From contig OX336393.1 of the NCBI GenBank assembly GCA_946902985.2, forward strand, positions 357,536,779 through 357,600,778: a DNA stretch of 64,000 nucleotides. The letters run 5' to 3'. Both the position numbers and the translations under genes were made by a program. The notes under the pieces were generated by a model, which was not told the origin of the DNA, did not search any database, and saw nothing but the letters and a program-made list of their open reading frames with translations. Origin of the DNA: Meconema thalassinum. Lineage: Eukaryota; Arthropoda; Insecta; Orthoptera; Tettigoniidae. Shown piece by piece: positions 12,405-22,493 of the stretch; the stretch's first letter is position 1, and each line of letters begins with the position of its first letter.

Positions 12405-12570
12405 ATGTAGATTGATAAATCTTAAGTTTTGTCACAAATTAAATTTCTGAGCGCAACCATAATATTTGACATTTGACAATCAACTATATGTAGATTGATA
12501 AATCTTAAGTTTCGTCACAATTAAATTTCTGAACGCAACCATAATATTTGACATTTGACAATCATCTGGA
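12405..12570 (+). repeat. 83-bp tandem duplication upstream of Rep ORF
   Basis: ATGTAGATTGATAAATCTTA occurs at 12405 and 12488. Both copies run on through TTAAATTTCTGA, GCAACCATAATATTTGACA and GACAATCA with few differences. The duplication sits 140 bases before the MPRRRRPDLG start and may be part of the Helitron promoter or leader. Confidence 0.8.
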
Positions 12571-13293
12571 ACTTTCTTTACTTCGGTGATCCTTCGTGAT
12601 AGTGACATTTCAAGTTATGTGCTCTTTTTTTGTTGTTGATATTTTGTGATAGTGATACTTTACTGCTAAGTGCGCGATAACTTTTCTCATTTTGATTAAT
12701 TACAATTTACGATGCCGAGGAGAAGACGACCTGACTTAGGTTGTCGCTGTTAATCAAATGTGCGAAGAGCTACCTCACGTGCCAACCGCACTGATGACCA
12801 GAGACAGATCAAGAAAATAGTCGTATTGCTATGTCAGAATTGCGTTCTTTAGTGAGTGACAATGAAGTAGATAGGCTTAGAATGCAACGAGTTCGTGCAC
12901 ATCAAACACAACAACAGCGAGCACGACATAATGAAAATGAGCTATTCCGCAGACGCAGTGCTCCTGTGATTCTGGAACGAACTGCATTCCACTATGATCC
13001 GGCAATAGATTATTGTGCCGTCAAATCGGTAACAATTGGGGAAATGACTAATTTGTAAATATTGTAAGGCGTTAAAATTCAGTGGTGAATCTACTGGATT
13101 ATGTTGTGCTGGAGGCAAAGTAAAATTGCCACAATTGGTCCCACCACCAGATCCTTTACGCTCTTTAGTTTCTGGGATTGGAAATGATTCTAAGCACTTC
13201 TTGGCCAACATTCAGAAATATAACAGCTGTTTCCAGATGACGTCGTTTGGCGCTTCACATATTATACAGGACAATTTCATGTCCACTTTCAAG

Positions 13294-13385
13294 CTATTAT
13301 ACCATAATATTTTTTTTTAAATTTTCAAGTTAGTATTAAAATATATATCGTAAATAATTATTGGACAAATCTTTAAAAATTACAG
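13294..13385 (+). other. probable intron 1 of Helitron gene
   Basis: Helitron protein homology stops at ...STFK (codon AAG, 13291-13293) and resumes in frame-compatible fashion at IQGQIYD (13386). The 92-base gap is AT-rich, has stops, and ends in TTACAG, a good 3' splice site. The donor position reads CT, not GT, so the donor has decayed or the edge is misplaced by a few bases. Confidence 0.55.
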
Positions 13386-13881
13386 ATACAAGGACAAATT
13401 TATGACTTACTGGGGACGCTGTTACCACTACCAGATGCAGATCATCAATTTTTACAAATTTATTTTATGGGCAATTCAGATGCGGAAGTTGATAAGCGTT
13501 GTGCTCACAATCCAAAAGTGAAGAGTACCATTGTCCAAGAATTACAAATGTTTCTTCATCAGAACAACAATTTAGTAAATATGTTCAAAATAGCATTGGA
13601 TCGGATGCCATCTGACAGCCATAATATTGTCATTCTAGCTGACAAAACACCTGCCGGTGAACACACAAGGAGGTTTAATTAACCTACCATTGACGAAGTG
13701 GCTGTTGTCATTGTGGGAGAAAATTTACAATCTAAAGATATTGTGCTTCTTCGTCGGAATAATGATTTAAAACGTGTATCTGAAACGCACAGGACTTATG
13801 ATGCGTTACAATATCCTTTGATCTTCTGGCAGGGGGAAGATAGATATAATTTTAATATCAAAATGGTAAATCAAGTAACAG

Positions 13882-13972
13882 GTAACTAGATTGAACAAGA
13901 TTAAACATATTTTAAAATTCAATTCATCTAACAATAAGTAACAAATGAAAAATTTGTCATTTTTGATTTCAG
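13882..13972 (+). other. probable intron 2 of Helitron gene
   Basis: Homology ends at NQVTG and continues with AETNEE. The 91-base interval between them begins GTAACT and ends TTTCAG, so it has canonical GT...AG borders in phase 1 and an AT-rich interior with stop codons. Removing it restores the family sequence VTG-AETN. Confidence 0.65.
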
Positions 13973-15152
13973 GTGCTGAAACCAACGAAGAGTTAGTGCT
14001 ATGAATTTCTATTCATATAGACTCATGATCCGTGAAGGTCAAGTAAATCATATTTTGATGTGTCGACGACTTTTTCATCAGTTTGCCGTTGACATGTATG
14101 TCAAAATTGTGACTGAACGATTGGCATACATCCGTTTGAACCAACGACAGCTTCGATCAGAGGAATACATTCATCTCCGCGATGCTATAAATGCCGATGG
14201 CAATGTGAATAATGTGGGAAGAATGACAATTTTGCCAGCTACTTACATAAGAAGCCCGCGCCACATGCACGAATATGCTCAGGATGCTATGTCATATGTT
14301 AGGCATTATGGCTGCCCAGACTTATTTATTACATTCACCTGTAACCCACAATGGTCCGAAATCAAGAGGGAATTGCTACATAGCCAAACACCAGTTGATA
14401 GACATGACATCACTGCCAGAGTTTTTAAACAAAAATTAAAATCTCTCATGAATTTCTTCATAAAGCATCGCGTGTATGGCCAAGTCCGTTGTTGGATGTA
14501 CTCTGTAGAATGGCAAAAGCGTGGTCTGCCCCAAGCGCACACTTTAGTCTGGTTAGTGGACAAAATAAGGCCATATGAGATTGATTCCATAATTTCAGCT
14601 TAAATTCCTGATGAAACAGTTGACGCAAAATTGCATGCAGTAGTTACCAAACACATGATACATGGACCTTGCGGAGTTTTCAACTACAATTCACCCTGTA
14701 TGGTCGACGGCAAGTGTTCCAAGCGATACCCAAGAGACCTGATTGCTGAAACCATAACGGGAAATGATGGATACCCATTGTATCGTCGGCGATCAGTTGC
14801 GGACAATGGGCGATCGGTAGTTGTGAAGGTAAGAGGACAAAATGTTGATGTAGACAATCGTTGGATTGTGCCATACTCGCCAAAATTGTCCAAAGCTTTT
14901 GAGACTCACATCAATGTGGAATATTGTAACTCTGTGAAGTCGATAAAGTACATATGTAAATATGTTAACAAAGGTAGCGATATACCCGTCTTCGCTGTAA
15001 CCAATGCAAATGACGAAGTATCACAGTACCAGATGGGTCGCTATGTAAGTAGCAACGAAGCAATTTGGCGTATCTTTTCATTTGCGATCCATGAAAGACA
15101 CCGTACAGTAGTCCATTTAGCAGTCCATTTAGAAAAAGGTCAACGAGTTTAA
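13973..15152 (+). pseudogene. Helitron Rep (HUH, Y2) nickase domain, broken
   Basis: From 14001 a long frame runs to 15152 with one stop at 14601-14603. Just before it, one base appears missing, since the frame from the AETNEE exon does not join. Recognisable blocks are NVGRMTILPATYIRSPRHM, PDLFITFTCNPQWSEI, RCWMYSVEWQKRGLPQAHTL, MVDGKCSKRYP, and IKYICKYVNKGSD with the two catalytic tyrosines at codons 14949 and 14961. In active Helitrons the HUH motif nicks one strand with a tyrosine to start rolling-circle transfer. Here the first histidine of GLPHAH is glutamine (CAA at 14532-14534), which should abolish metal binding. Domain order and spacing are otherwise normal. Confidence 0.92.
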
Positions 15153-17343
15153 TTTAATGAATCGAACGCGGCAGACAGAGTGGCACGTCCACCGTCGACA
15201 ACATTAACAAGTTTCTTCACAGTCTGTCAAACTGATGATTTGCTCGCACTTTGCTGTATGCTGACATGCCACGCTATTACACATGGAATGCATCATCGAA
15301 TTCGTTTCAGGGTCGAAAACAAGGAACACCAGTTGAAGGAAATCCAAATGTATTTGATTCAGACGCTCTGGGTCGCATCAACAGAGTTCATCCAAATAAC
15401 GATGAATGTTATTATTTGCGGTTGTTGTTGGTGAATGTTCGTGGTCCGACATCGTTTAAACAACTGAGAACAGTTAATGGACAGCTGTGTGCGACTTACC
15501 GTGAGGCATGTCAACTATTACATTTACTCGAGAACGATTCGCACTGGGATGATACGCTCAAGGATTCCGTAATATCTTCATCGCCGCATCAAATTCGTAC
15601 ATTTTTTGCGATTATCATATCGACATGTTTACCCTCGAATCCAAAAGATTTGTGGGTTAAGTATAGAGATGACATGTCTGAGGATGTTTTGCATCGTATG
15701 CGCCGTCAAACTTTGAATCCTACACTACAAATGACTGCAGAAATTTACAATGAGACATTGATCATGATAGAAGATATGTGTTTATTGATCGCAAATGAAG
15801 TATTGTCGTGTTTGGGAATGACAGCACCCAATCGTCTTATGCACGATGCATTAAACCACGAGTTGCAAAGAGAACAACAGTGCGACATTGAAGCATTGGC
15901 CGAAACAGTTCGTACAACTGTTCCACAATTAAATCAACAACAAAGAATTGCGTATAACACTTTGATAGAAGCTGTGAACAGTGGATCAGGTGGAATTTAT
16001 TTCCTTGATGCTCCCGGATGAACCGGAAAACGTTCTTAATTTCACTGCTTTTTGGCGAGGATCAGATCGCGAAATGATGTAGCTCTAGCGTTGGCTTCAT
16101 CTGGAATAGCTGCGACTCTGCTAGAAGGCGGGCGAACTGCACATTCTGCATTGAATTTACCATTAAACATGCAAATCAACGAAACACCAATTTGCAACAT
16201 CGCCAAAAATAGCGCAATGGCCAAGATCCTACAGGTATGCAAATTGGTTGTTTGGGATGAATGCACAATGATCCATAAGAGGTCACTGGAGGCACTGGAC
16301 TTAACGTTGAAAGATCTTCGTGACAACCGAAATATTTCTGGTGGGGCCATGATTCTGTTGTCAGGTGATTTTCGTCAGACTCTTCCAGTTATTCCCCGAT
16401 CAACTGTTGCTGATGAACTAAACGCAGGCCTAAAATCATCGAATTTGTGGCGGTACGTAAAGACACTCCAATTAACAACTAACATGCGAGTATTTTTGCA
16501 GCAAGATGAAACTGCAAATGTGTTTGCGAAGCAGTTGTTAGACATTGGAAATAATAAATTCGCAGTGGACACCTCGACCGGATTCATCACATTACCCACA
16601 GATTTCTGTCACATCACAGACTCGAAAGAAGAGCTTATTCAATGTGTTTTCCCAGATATAGCGCAACAGTTCAATAACTATAATTGGCTGGGTGAACGAG
16701 CAAAATTGGCGGCGAAAAATAAAGATGTCGAGGATCTCAATGCGACCATTCAGAATTTTCTACCGGGACAGTTGGTTTCCTTCAAATCAGTCGACACCGT
16801 TATGAATCAGGATGAAATAGTCAACTATCCCACGGAGTTTTTAAATTCACTGGAATTGCCTGGATTACCACCTCACAATTTACAGTTAAAAGTAGGATCA
16901 GTTGTCATCATACTGCGTAACATTAATCAACCTCGACTGTGCAATGGAACAAGACTGGCTGTGAAAAAGGTGATGAATAACGTCATTGAGGCAACAATCA
17001 TAAAAGGAAAATACAATGGAGAGGATGTCTTGATCCCGCGTATACCGATGATTCCAACGGATTTACCATTCGATTTTAAACGTTTAGTCCACAATTTCCA
17101 GTACGTCTGGCCTTTGCAATGACCATAAATAAATCGCAAGGCCAGTCGTTGGAAGTTTGCGGAATCAACTTGGAGTTTCCCTGTTTTGCGCATGGACAGT
17201 TATACGTCGCGTGTTCGTGCGTCGGAAAACCGTCATCTTTGTTTATTTACGCACCACAAAACAAAAAATATAGTTTATCAGAAAGCTTTAAATTGATTAA
17301 CAGGCTGTATCATAACTGTGTGTGTCTGTCAATATCAAATTGA
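15153..17343 (+). pseudogene. Helitron PIF1-like helicase domain, broken
   Basis: After a frameshift near 15245 a frame runs from 15251 through LGRINRVHPNNDECYYLRLL and NVRGPTSFKQLRTVNG to the Walker A region. There GIYFLDAPG is followed by a TGA (16019-16021) and a one-base slip, so GGTGKT is destroyed. The same frame recovers as ARIRSRNDVALALASSGIAA (16052) and carries VVWDECTM (Walker B, about 16247-16270), LLSGDFRQTLPVIPRS and MRNINQP-like LRNINQPRLCNGTRLAVKK. A further frameshift near 17095 leads to [15 protein letters not shown] and [20 protein letters not shown], where the usual arginine of SRVGKP is cysteine. The superfamily 1 helicase unwinds the donor strand. The gene is dead but only moderately diverged. 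Confidence 0.92.
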
Positions 17344-17529
17344 AACCTTATAAATAGCCAGTATTTCAGGAAAACTCTGTTTTGTAAGTAAGCAACATCA
17401 TGTGTAATTAATCGAATAACAATAATAAAACTTCATTCATACCGAGCATTTTTTTATTAATTATGGATTACTTTTGTTTGTTTTAAGCTTATTTTTTACA
17501 AAAGTCTAGGTCTTTTATTTATCAATTGA

Positions 17530-17560
17530 GGCAGTACGAAGTCTGCCGTGTCAGCTAGTC
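17530..17560 (+). other. Helitron 1 3' terminus and junction with Helitron 2
   Basis: GCAG TACGAAGT CTGC forms a stem-loop, then CGTGTCAG, then CTAG (17555-17558). The very next bases are TC (17559-17560), the 5' start of a second Helitron of related sequence. No flanking target base other than the shared T lies between them. Confidence 0.85.
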
Positions 17561-17566
17561 TATATA

Positions 17567-19031
17567 CACACATCAAAAAAAGTTTTGCATCACCTCGGTT
17601 CCAAGAGTTCCGGAACCGTTAAATACAAAGGGAATAGAGATCAACACAAACAACATTTCAGCTCGTTTTATTGCTCATGAGACCCACACATTGCATGTTG
17701 TACCATCATACAGCTAGACTTTCAGCATTTGTGGTCCAGATTGCAGTACACACCACTACCTCTAATACCCAGTAGCACGTCCTCTTGCATTGATGCATGC
17801 CTGTATTCGCCGTGGCATACTATCCACAAGTTCATCAAGACACTGTTGGTCCAAATTGTCCCACTCCTCAACGACAATTCGGCGTAAATCTCTCAGAGTG
17901 GTTGGTGGGTCAAGACGTCCATAAACAGCCCTTTTCAACATATCCCAGGCATGTTCGATAGGGTTCATGTCTGGCGAACATGCTGGCCACTGTAGTCGAG
18001 CGATGTCGTTATCTTGAAGAAACGCATTCACAAGATGTGCACGATGAGGTCGAGAATTGTCGTCCATGAAGACAAATGCCTCTCCAATATTCTGCCGATA
18101 TGGTTGCACTATGGGTCGGAGGATGTCATTCAGGTATCGTAAAGCCGTTTCGGAGCCTTCCATGACCACCAGTGGCGTACGTCGGCCCCACATAATGCCA
18201 CCCCAAAACATCAGGGAACCACCACCTTGCTGCACTCGCTGGACAGTGTGTCTAAGACGTTCAGCCTGACCAGGGTGCCTCCAAACACGTCTCCGTCGAT
18301 TGTCTGGTTGAAGGCATATGCGACACTCATCGGTGAAGAGAACGTGATGCCAATTCCGTGGGGTCCATTCAGCATGTTGTTGGGCCCATCTGTACCGCTC
18401 TGCATGGTGTCGGGGTTGCAAAGCTGGACCTCGCCATGGACGTCGGGAGTGAAGTTGCGCATCATGCAGCCTATTGCGCACAGTTTGAGTTGAAACACGA
18501 CGTCCTGTGGCTGAACGAAACGCATTATTCAACATGGTGGCATTGCTGTCAGGGTTCCTCCGAGCGGCAATCCGTAAGTAGCGGTCATCCACTACAGTAG
18601 TAGCCCTTGGGCGGCCTGAGCGAGGCCTGTCATCGACAGTTCCTGTATCTCTGTACCTCCTCCATGTCCGAACAACATCGCTTTGGTTCACTCTGAGACG
18701 CCTGGAAACTTCCCTTGTTGAGAGCCCTTCTTGACACAAAGTAACAATGCGGACGCGATCGAACTGCGGTATTGACCTTCTAGGCATGGTAGAACTACAG
18801 ACAACATGAGCAGCGTACCTTCGTCCTGGTGGAATGACTGGAACTGATCGGCTGTCGTACCCCCTCTGTCTAATAGGCCCTGCTCATGCATGGTTGTTTA
18901 CATCTTTGAGCAGTTTTAGTGACATCTATGAACAGTCAAAGGGACTGTATCTTGGATACAATATACACAGTCAACGTCTATATGCCGGAGATCTGGGAAC
19001 CGAGGTGATGCAAAACTTTTTTTGATGTGTG
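17567..19031 (-). mobile_element. complete Tc1 (DD34E) transposon
   Basis: The ends are perfect inverted repeats of 36 bp, starting CACACATCAAAAAAAG at 17567 and ending as its complement at 19031. They are flanked by a TA duplication (17565-17566 and 19032-19033). Deleting the 1465-bp element plus one TA restores the expected Helitron 5' end, TCTATATATATAACAATG. One uninterrupted transposase gene lies inside on the minus strand. Perfect terminal repeats and an open gene point to a recent insertion. The coding part is clearly more GC-rich than the surrounding DNA. Confidence 0.96.
17762..18787 (-). CDS. Tc1-family DD34E transposase, 341 aa
   Basis: The protein begins MPRRSIPQFDRVRIVTLCQE, an N-terminal paired-like helix-turn-helix (about residues 1-60, including EVSRRLRVNQSDVVRTW). 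A GRPR linker (RPRSGRPRATT) and a second HTH (NNAFRSATGRRVSTQTVRNR) follow. The DDE catalytic domain has VLFTDECRICL (first D), FMDDNSRPHRAHL (second D) and SPDMNPIEHAWDMLKR (E), with exactly 34 residues between the second D and E. The length of 341 aa is normal for Tc1. It binds the terminal repeats and catalyses cut-and-paste transfer into TA. No stop or frameshift is seen and the start codon lies 244 bases inside the right end. It is the only element gene in the window that reads as fully intact. Confidence 0.96.
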   Translation of the reverse strand: MPRRSIPQFDRVRIVTLCQEGLSTREVSRRLRVNQSDVVRTWRRYRDTGTVDDRPRSGRPRATTVVDDRYLRIAARRNPDSNATMLNNAFRSATGRRVSTQTVRNRLHDAQLHSRRPWRGPALQPRHHAERYRWAQQHAEWTPRNWHHVLFTDECRICLQPDNRRRRVWRHPGQAERLRHTVQRVQQGGGSLMFWGGIMWGRRTPLVVMEGSETALRYLNDILRPIVQPYRQNIGEAFVFMDDNSRPHRAHLVNAFLQDNDIARLQWPACSPDMNPIEHAWDMLKRAVYGRLDPPTTLRDLRRIVVEEWDNLDQQCLDELVDSMPRRIQACINARGRATGY

Positions 19032-19163
19032 TATATAACAATGAATTGCTGTTCGTTAGTCTCGCTAAAACTCGAGAACGGCTGGGTCGATTTGGCTAAT
19101 TTTGGTCTTGAATTATTTGTGGAAGTCCAGGGAAGGTTTAAAAGGTGAATAATTATGAAAGTT

Positions 19164-21452
19164 GTAGCGCACGAGTAGATTCAACAAATGAGTGACGGCA
19201 CGCGAATCGCTTAAACAAAGTCCCGTATGCGTTCATATACCATTCATCCGATTGCTATGAAACTTTGGTTGCATTGTTGTGCACACCCAAGGAAAGGTTT
19301 CTGACTTAGTAAATCCTTTTTACAATAGGTAGCGCACGAGTAGATTCAAATGAGCGACGACGGCCGAAGCGATTCAACAAAGTCCTTAATGCATTCACAT
19401 ACCATTCGTCAGATAGCGATGAATCTTGGGTGAGAGGTTGTGTACTCTACAGGCAAGGTTTCTGGCTTAGTAAATCCATGCTTTAATAGGTAGCGCACGA
19501 GTAAATTCATCAAATGAGCGACGACGAGCGAAGCGTTTCAACTAAGTCCCGTATGCGTGCATATACTATTCGTCTGATAGTGATGAAACTTGGGTGAGAT
19601 GTTGTGTACATTTCATGGAAGGTTTCTGGCTTAGTAAATCCACTTAACAATAAGTAGCGCACGATTAGATTCAACAAATCAGCGACGACGGGCGAAGTGT
19701 ATCAACAAAGTCCTGTATGCGTTCACATACCATTCGTCCGATAGCGATGAAACTAGGGTGACAGGTTGTGTACACTACAGGCAAGGTGTCTGGCTTAGTG
19801 AATCCATGTTATAATAGGTAGCGCACGAGTAGATTCAACAAATTAGCGACGACGAGCGAAGCGTTTCCATAAAGTCCCGTATGCGTTCACATACCATTCG
19901 TCCGATAGGGATGAAACTTGCGTGAGAGGTTGTGTACTCTACAGGCAAGGTTTCTGGCTTAGTAAATCCATGTTATAATAGGTAGCGCACGAGTAAATTC
20001 AACAAATGAGTGACGACGAGCGAAGCGTTTCAACTAAGTCCCGTATGCGTTCATATACTATTCGTCTGATAGTGATGAAACTTGGGTGAGATGATGTGTG
20101 CACTTCATGGAAGGTTTCTGGCTTAGTAAATCCACTTAACAATAGGTAGGGCACGATTAGATTCAACCAATCAGCGACGACGGGCGAAGCGATTCAACAA
20201 AGTCCTGTATGCGTTCACATACCATTCGTCCGATAGCGATGAAACTAGGGTGAGAGGTTCTGTACACTACTAGGAAGGTGTCTGGCTAAGTAAATCCATG
20301 TTATAATTGGTAGCGCACGAGTAGATTCAACAAATGAGCGACGATGCGCGAAGCGTTTCAACAAAGTCCCGTTTGCGTTTATATACTATTCGTCAGATAG
20401 CGATGAAACTTGGGTAAGATGTTGTGTACACCTCGGGGAAGGTTTTTGGGTTAGTAAATTCTCTTTATAATAGGTATCGCATAAGTAGATTAAACAAACG
20501 AGCGACGACGCGCGAAGTGTTTCAACATAGTTCCATATACGTTCATATACCATTCGTCTGATAGCGACTAAACTTGGGTGAGTTGTTGTGTACACTCCAG
20601 GGAAAGTTCAAGGCTTAGTTAATCCATTTTACAATAGGTAGCGCTCAAGTAGATTCAACATATGAGTGAAGGCACGCGAAGCGTTTCAACAAAGTCCCGT
20701 ATGCGTTCATATACCATTTGTCCGAAAGCGATGAAACTTGGGTGAGATGTTGTGTACACTTCAGGGAAGGTTTCTGGCATAGTACATCCACTTTACAATA
20801 GGTATCGCACAAGAAGATTCAACAAATGAGTAACGGCGTGCTTATCGTTTAAAAAAAAAAATCCGTATGCGTTCATATACCATTCATGCGATTGCAATGA
20901 AATTGGAGAAATGTTGTTTCCACTTCCGCAAAGATTTCTGATTTAGTAAATCCATTTTACAATTGATAGCGCACGATGAGATGCAATTAACGGGCGACAG
21001 CGCGTGAATCGTTTCAACCAAGTCCCGTATGCGTTCATATAATATTCATCCAATTATCCTAAAACTTTGGGGAGTTGAGCACAGTCCTGCGAAGGTGTAT
21101 GAATTAGTAAATCCGTTTTTCAAAGGGTGGCGCACAAGTAGATTCAACAAATGAGTGTCGTCGCGCGAATCATTTAAGCAAAAACCCATATGCGTTCATA
21201 TGCCATTCATCCGATTGCGTTGAAACTTTCATGAGTTGTTGTGTACACGCCAGGGAAGGTTTTCACTTAATAAATCCATTTTACAATAGGTAGCGTACGA
21301 GTATATTCAACAAATGGTTGACGGCGCTCGAATCGTTTCAACAAAGTCCCGTATGCGTTCATATACCATTCATTTCATTGTGATGAAAATTTGGTGAGTT
21401 GTTGAGCACGCTCCCATGATTTTATTGAGATAGTAAATCAATTTTACAATAG
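19164..21452 (+). repeat. about 14 tandem copies of a 163-bp unit
   Basis: Units begin at GTAGCGCACGAGTAGATTCA or variants at about 19164, 19329, 19490, 19653, 19817, 19981, 20145, 20310, 20473, 20637, 20800, 20966, 21127 and 21290, a pitch of 161-165 bp. Each unit carries CGTATGCGTTCATATACCAT and a GAAACTTGGGTGAG segment. Units differ from one another by 10-25 percent by eye. The open frames inside are not genes. Confidence 0.92.
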
Positions 21453-21574
21453 TTTAGAGGTGGTTAACGGAAAAAGAAAAACAATATTGGAAATCCAAAA
21501 GCACTTCAACACACAAAGTTACAATGCCAACACTTTCTTTGATTTGCATTGCAACGCATGCCGGGTACAGCTAG

Positions 21575-21890
21575 TTATTAGTGTTTCCGTTTAAATTCAC
21601 AATAGCCTATAGCTTCTGCCTAACACAAGTAGCACGCGCAATGCTGCTTGACTTATGTGGCGACTGCACTCTGTTAACGCTGTGCCCCCTCGTCGTCCCA
21701 CAAGGCTCCAGCTGATGCAGCGAAGTTCAGCGGCAGTAAAATCTTTTTTGTGTCAATTTTATCATCCAGGTTGGTGTTTCCCACAGACTCAGCGAGGGAA
21801 CTTACCACTACCGCCTTTCCAGGCAGTGTCCTAGAGCTGGGAACACTTGTTCGGAGTGGATACAACAGGGGAGGTGTGATCAGCACTTCG
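21575..21890. repeat. distal half of the repeat split by the Helitrons
   Basis: AACACAAGTAGCACGCGCAA ... GACTGCACTCTG ... CCCCCTCGTCGTCCCACAAGG matches 1970-2050. Together with the matching left half at about 11500-11580, it marks the pre-insertion locus. No gene is seen in the remainder to 21890. Confidence 0.6.
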
Positions 21891-21899
21891 TCCAGGCGG

Positions 21900-22245
21900 C
21901 GTCACCTGCAAAGCGAACAGGGGCCTCATGAGGGATGGGAAGGGAAGGGAAGGGAAGAGTGGGATGGATAGGCAAGGAAGAGGGAAGGAGGCGGCCGTGG
22001 CCTTACAGGAGGTAGGTCTACCATCCCGGCATTTGCCCGAAGACCAAATGGGAAACCACGGAAAACCACTTCGAGGATGGCTGAGGTGGGAATCGAACCC
22101 CCTCTACTCATTTCGACCACCCGAGGCTGAGTTCCAGTCTTCATACCACTTTTCAAATTTCGTGGCAGAGCCGGGAATAGAACCCAGGACCTCCGGGGGT
22201 GGCAGCTAACCATGCTGACCGCTACGCTACGGAGGCGACTGGCAG
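21900..22245 (-). mobile_element. tRNA-derived SINE (family S1)
   Basis: The head lies at about 22150-22245 on the minus strand, with a TAGCGGTCAGCATGGTTAGC box A-like block and a degenerate box B (GGTTCTATTCCC). The body has CGGTCGTGG-type and GGGAAACCACGGAAAACC segments and is GGGAAG-rich at its left. It resembles the copy at 10985-11480. Confidence 0.65.
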
Positions 22246-22493
22246 TCAAATCTTGAAAGGCTAAATAATAGATTATCATTTTACAGTTACCATAGCAAGA
22301 CTAGCAATGAGTGACCCAATTCGATTTAACATTGTACTATAGAGGTACACATCTCTAACACACGTTTAAGATAGTCATAGGTAACACCCTGCGCGGATGC
22401 GAATTTCCGCGGATAAACCCGTGGATATCCACAACATTTTTAGCCTATTTTCATTTATGAAACAAGTAGTTCCGTGACGAACTAAAGAGCCTA

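Larger units (their letters stand above)
12712..13972 (+). pseudogene. Helitron Rep-helicase, N-terminal region
   Basis: Translation starts at ATG 12712 with MPRRRRPDLG, the usual basic start of insect Helitron proteins, and soon hits a stop and frameshifts. It resumes in other frames as MSELRSLVSDNEVDRLRMQR (12831), a KFSGESTGLCCAGGKVKLP zinc-finger-like stretch (about 13080), YNSCFQMTSFGA, then HQFLQIYFMGNSDAEVDKRC (13450), ADKTPAGEHTRRFN, an in-frame stop at 13680, and YDALQYPLIFWQGEDRYNF (13797). The order matches family members. Two intron-like gaps (13294-13385, 13882-13972) separate the pieces. The N-terminal region is thought to bind DNA in this family. The copy is non-functional. Confidence 0.85.
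11590..17558 (+). mobile_element. Helitron 1, autonomous type but decayed
   Basis: The element starts with TC at 11590, preceded by A, and ends with CTAG at 17555-17558, followed by T. This is the A/T target preference and TC...CTRR termini of Helitrons. Upstream of the 3' end, GCAG-TACGAAGT-CTGC (17531-17546) forms the expected hairpin. Inside, 11590-12310 is non-coding and related to Helitron 2, and 12712-17343 is a degenerate Rep-helicase gene. The element moves by rolling-circle replication in active relatives; this copy has many stops and frameshifts. It lies inside an older repeat whose halves are seen at about 11480-11589 and 21575-21720. Confidence 0.9.
17559..21574 (+). mobile_element. 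Helitron 2, non-autonomous, satellite-like
   Basis: It starts TCTATATA, is interrupted by the Tc1 element, and resumes TATAACAATGAATTGCTG, which closely matches the start of Helitron 1. It ends GCCGGGTACAGCTAG at 21560-21574, followed by T, again a CTAG 3' terminus. It has no coding capacity. Its body is an array of about 163-bp units. Without the 1465-bp Tc1 and one TA it is about 2.55 kb. It would need Rep-helicase supplied by another copy. Confidence 0.88.

Noticed and set aside
18227..18600. Open frames on the plus strand and other minus frames across the Tc1 gene
   Set aside because: They are shadows of the GC-rich transposase gene in other frames.
19164..21452. CRISPR-like array
   Set aside because: Units are contiguous 163-bp tandem repeats without unique spacers, in a eukaryotic Helitron.
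21928..22279. Open frames on both strands rich in arginine, glycine and glutamate
   Set aside because: They lie over a tRNA-derived SINE and a GGGAA-rich repeat and have no protein family features.
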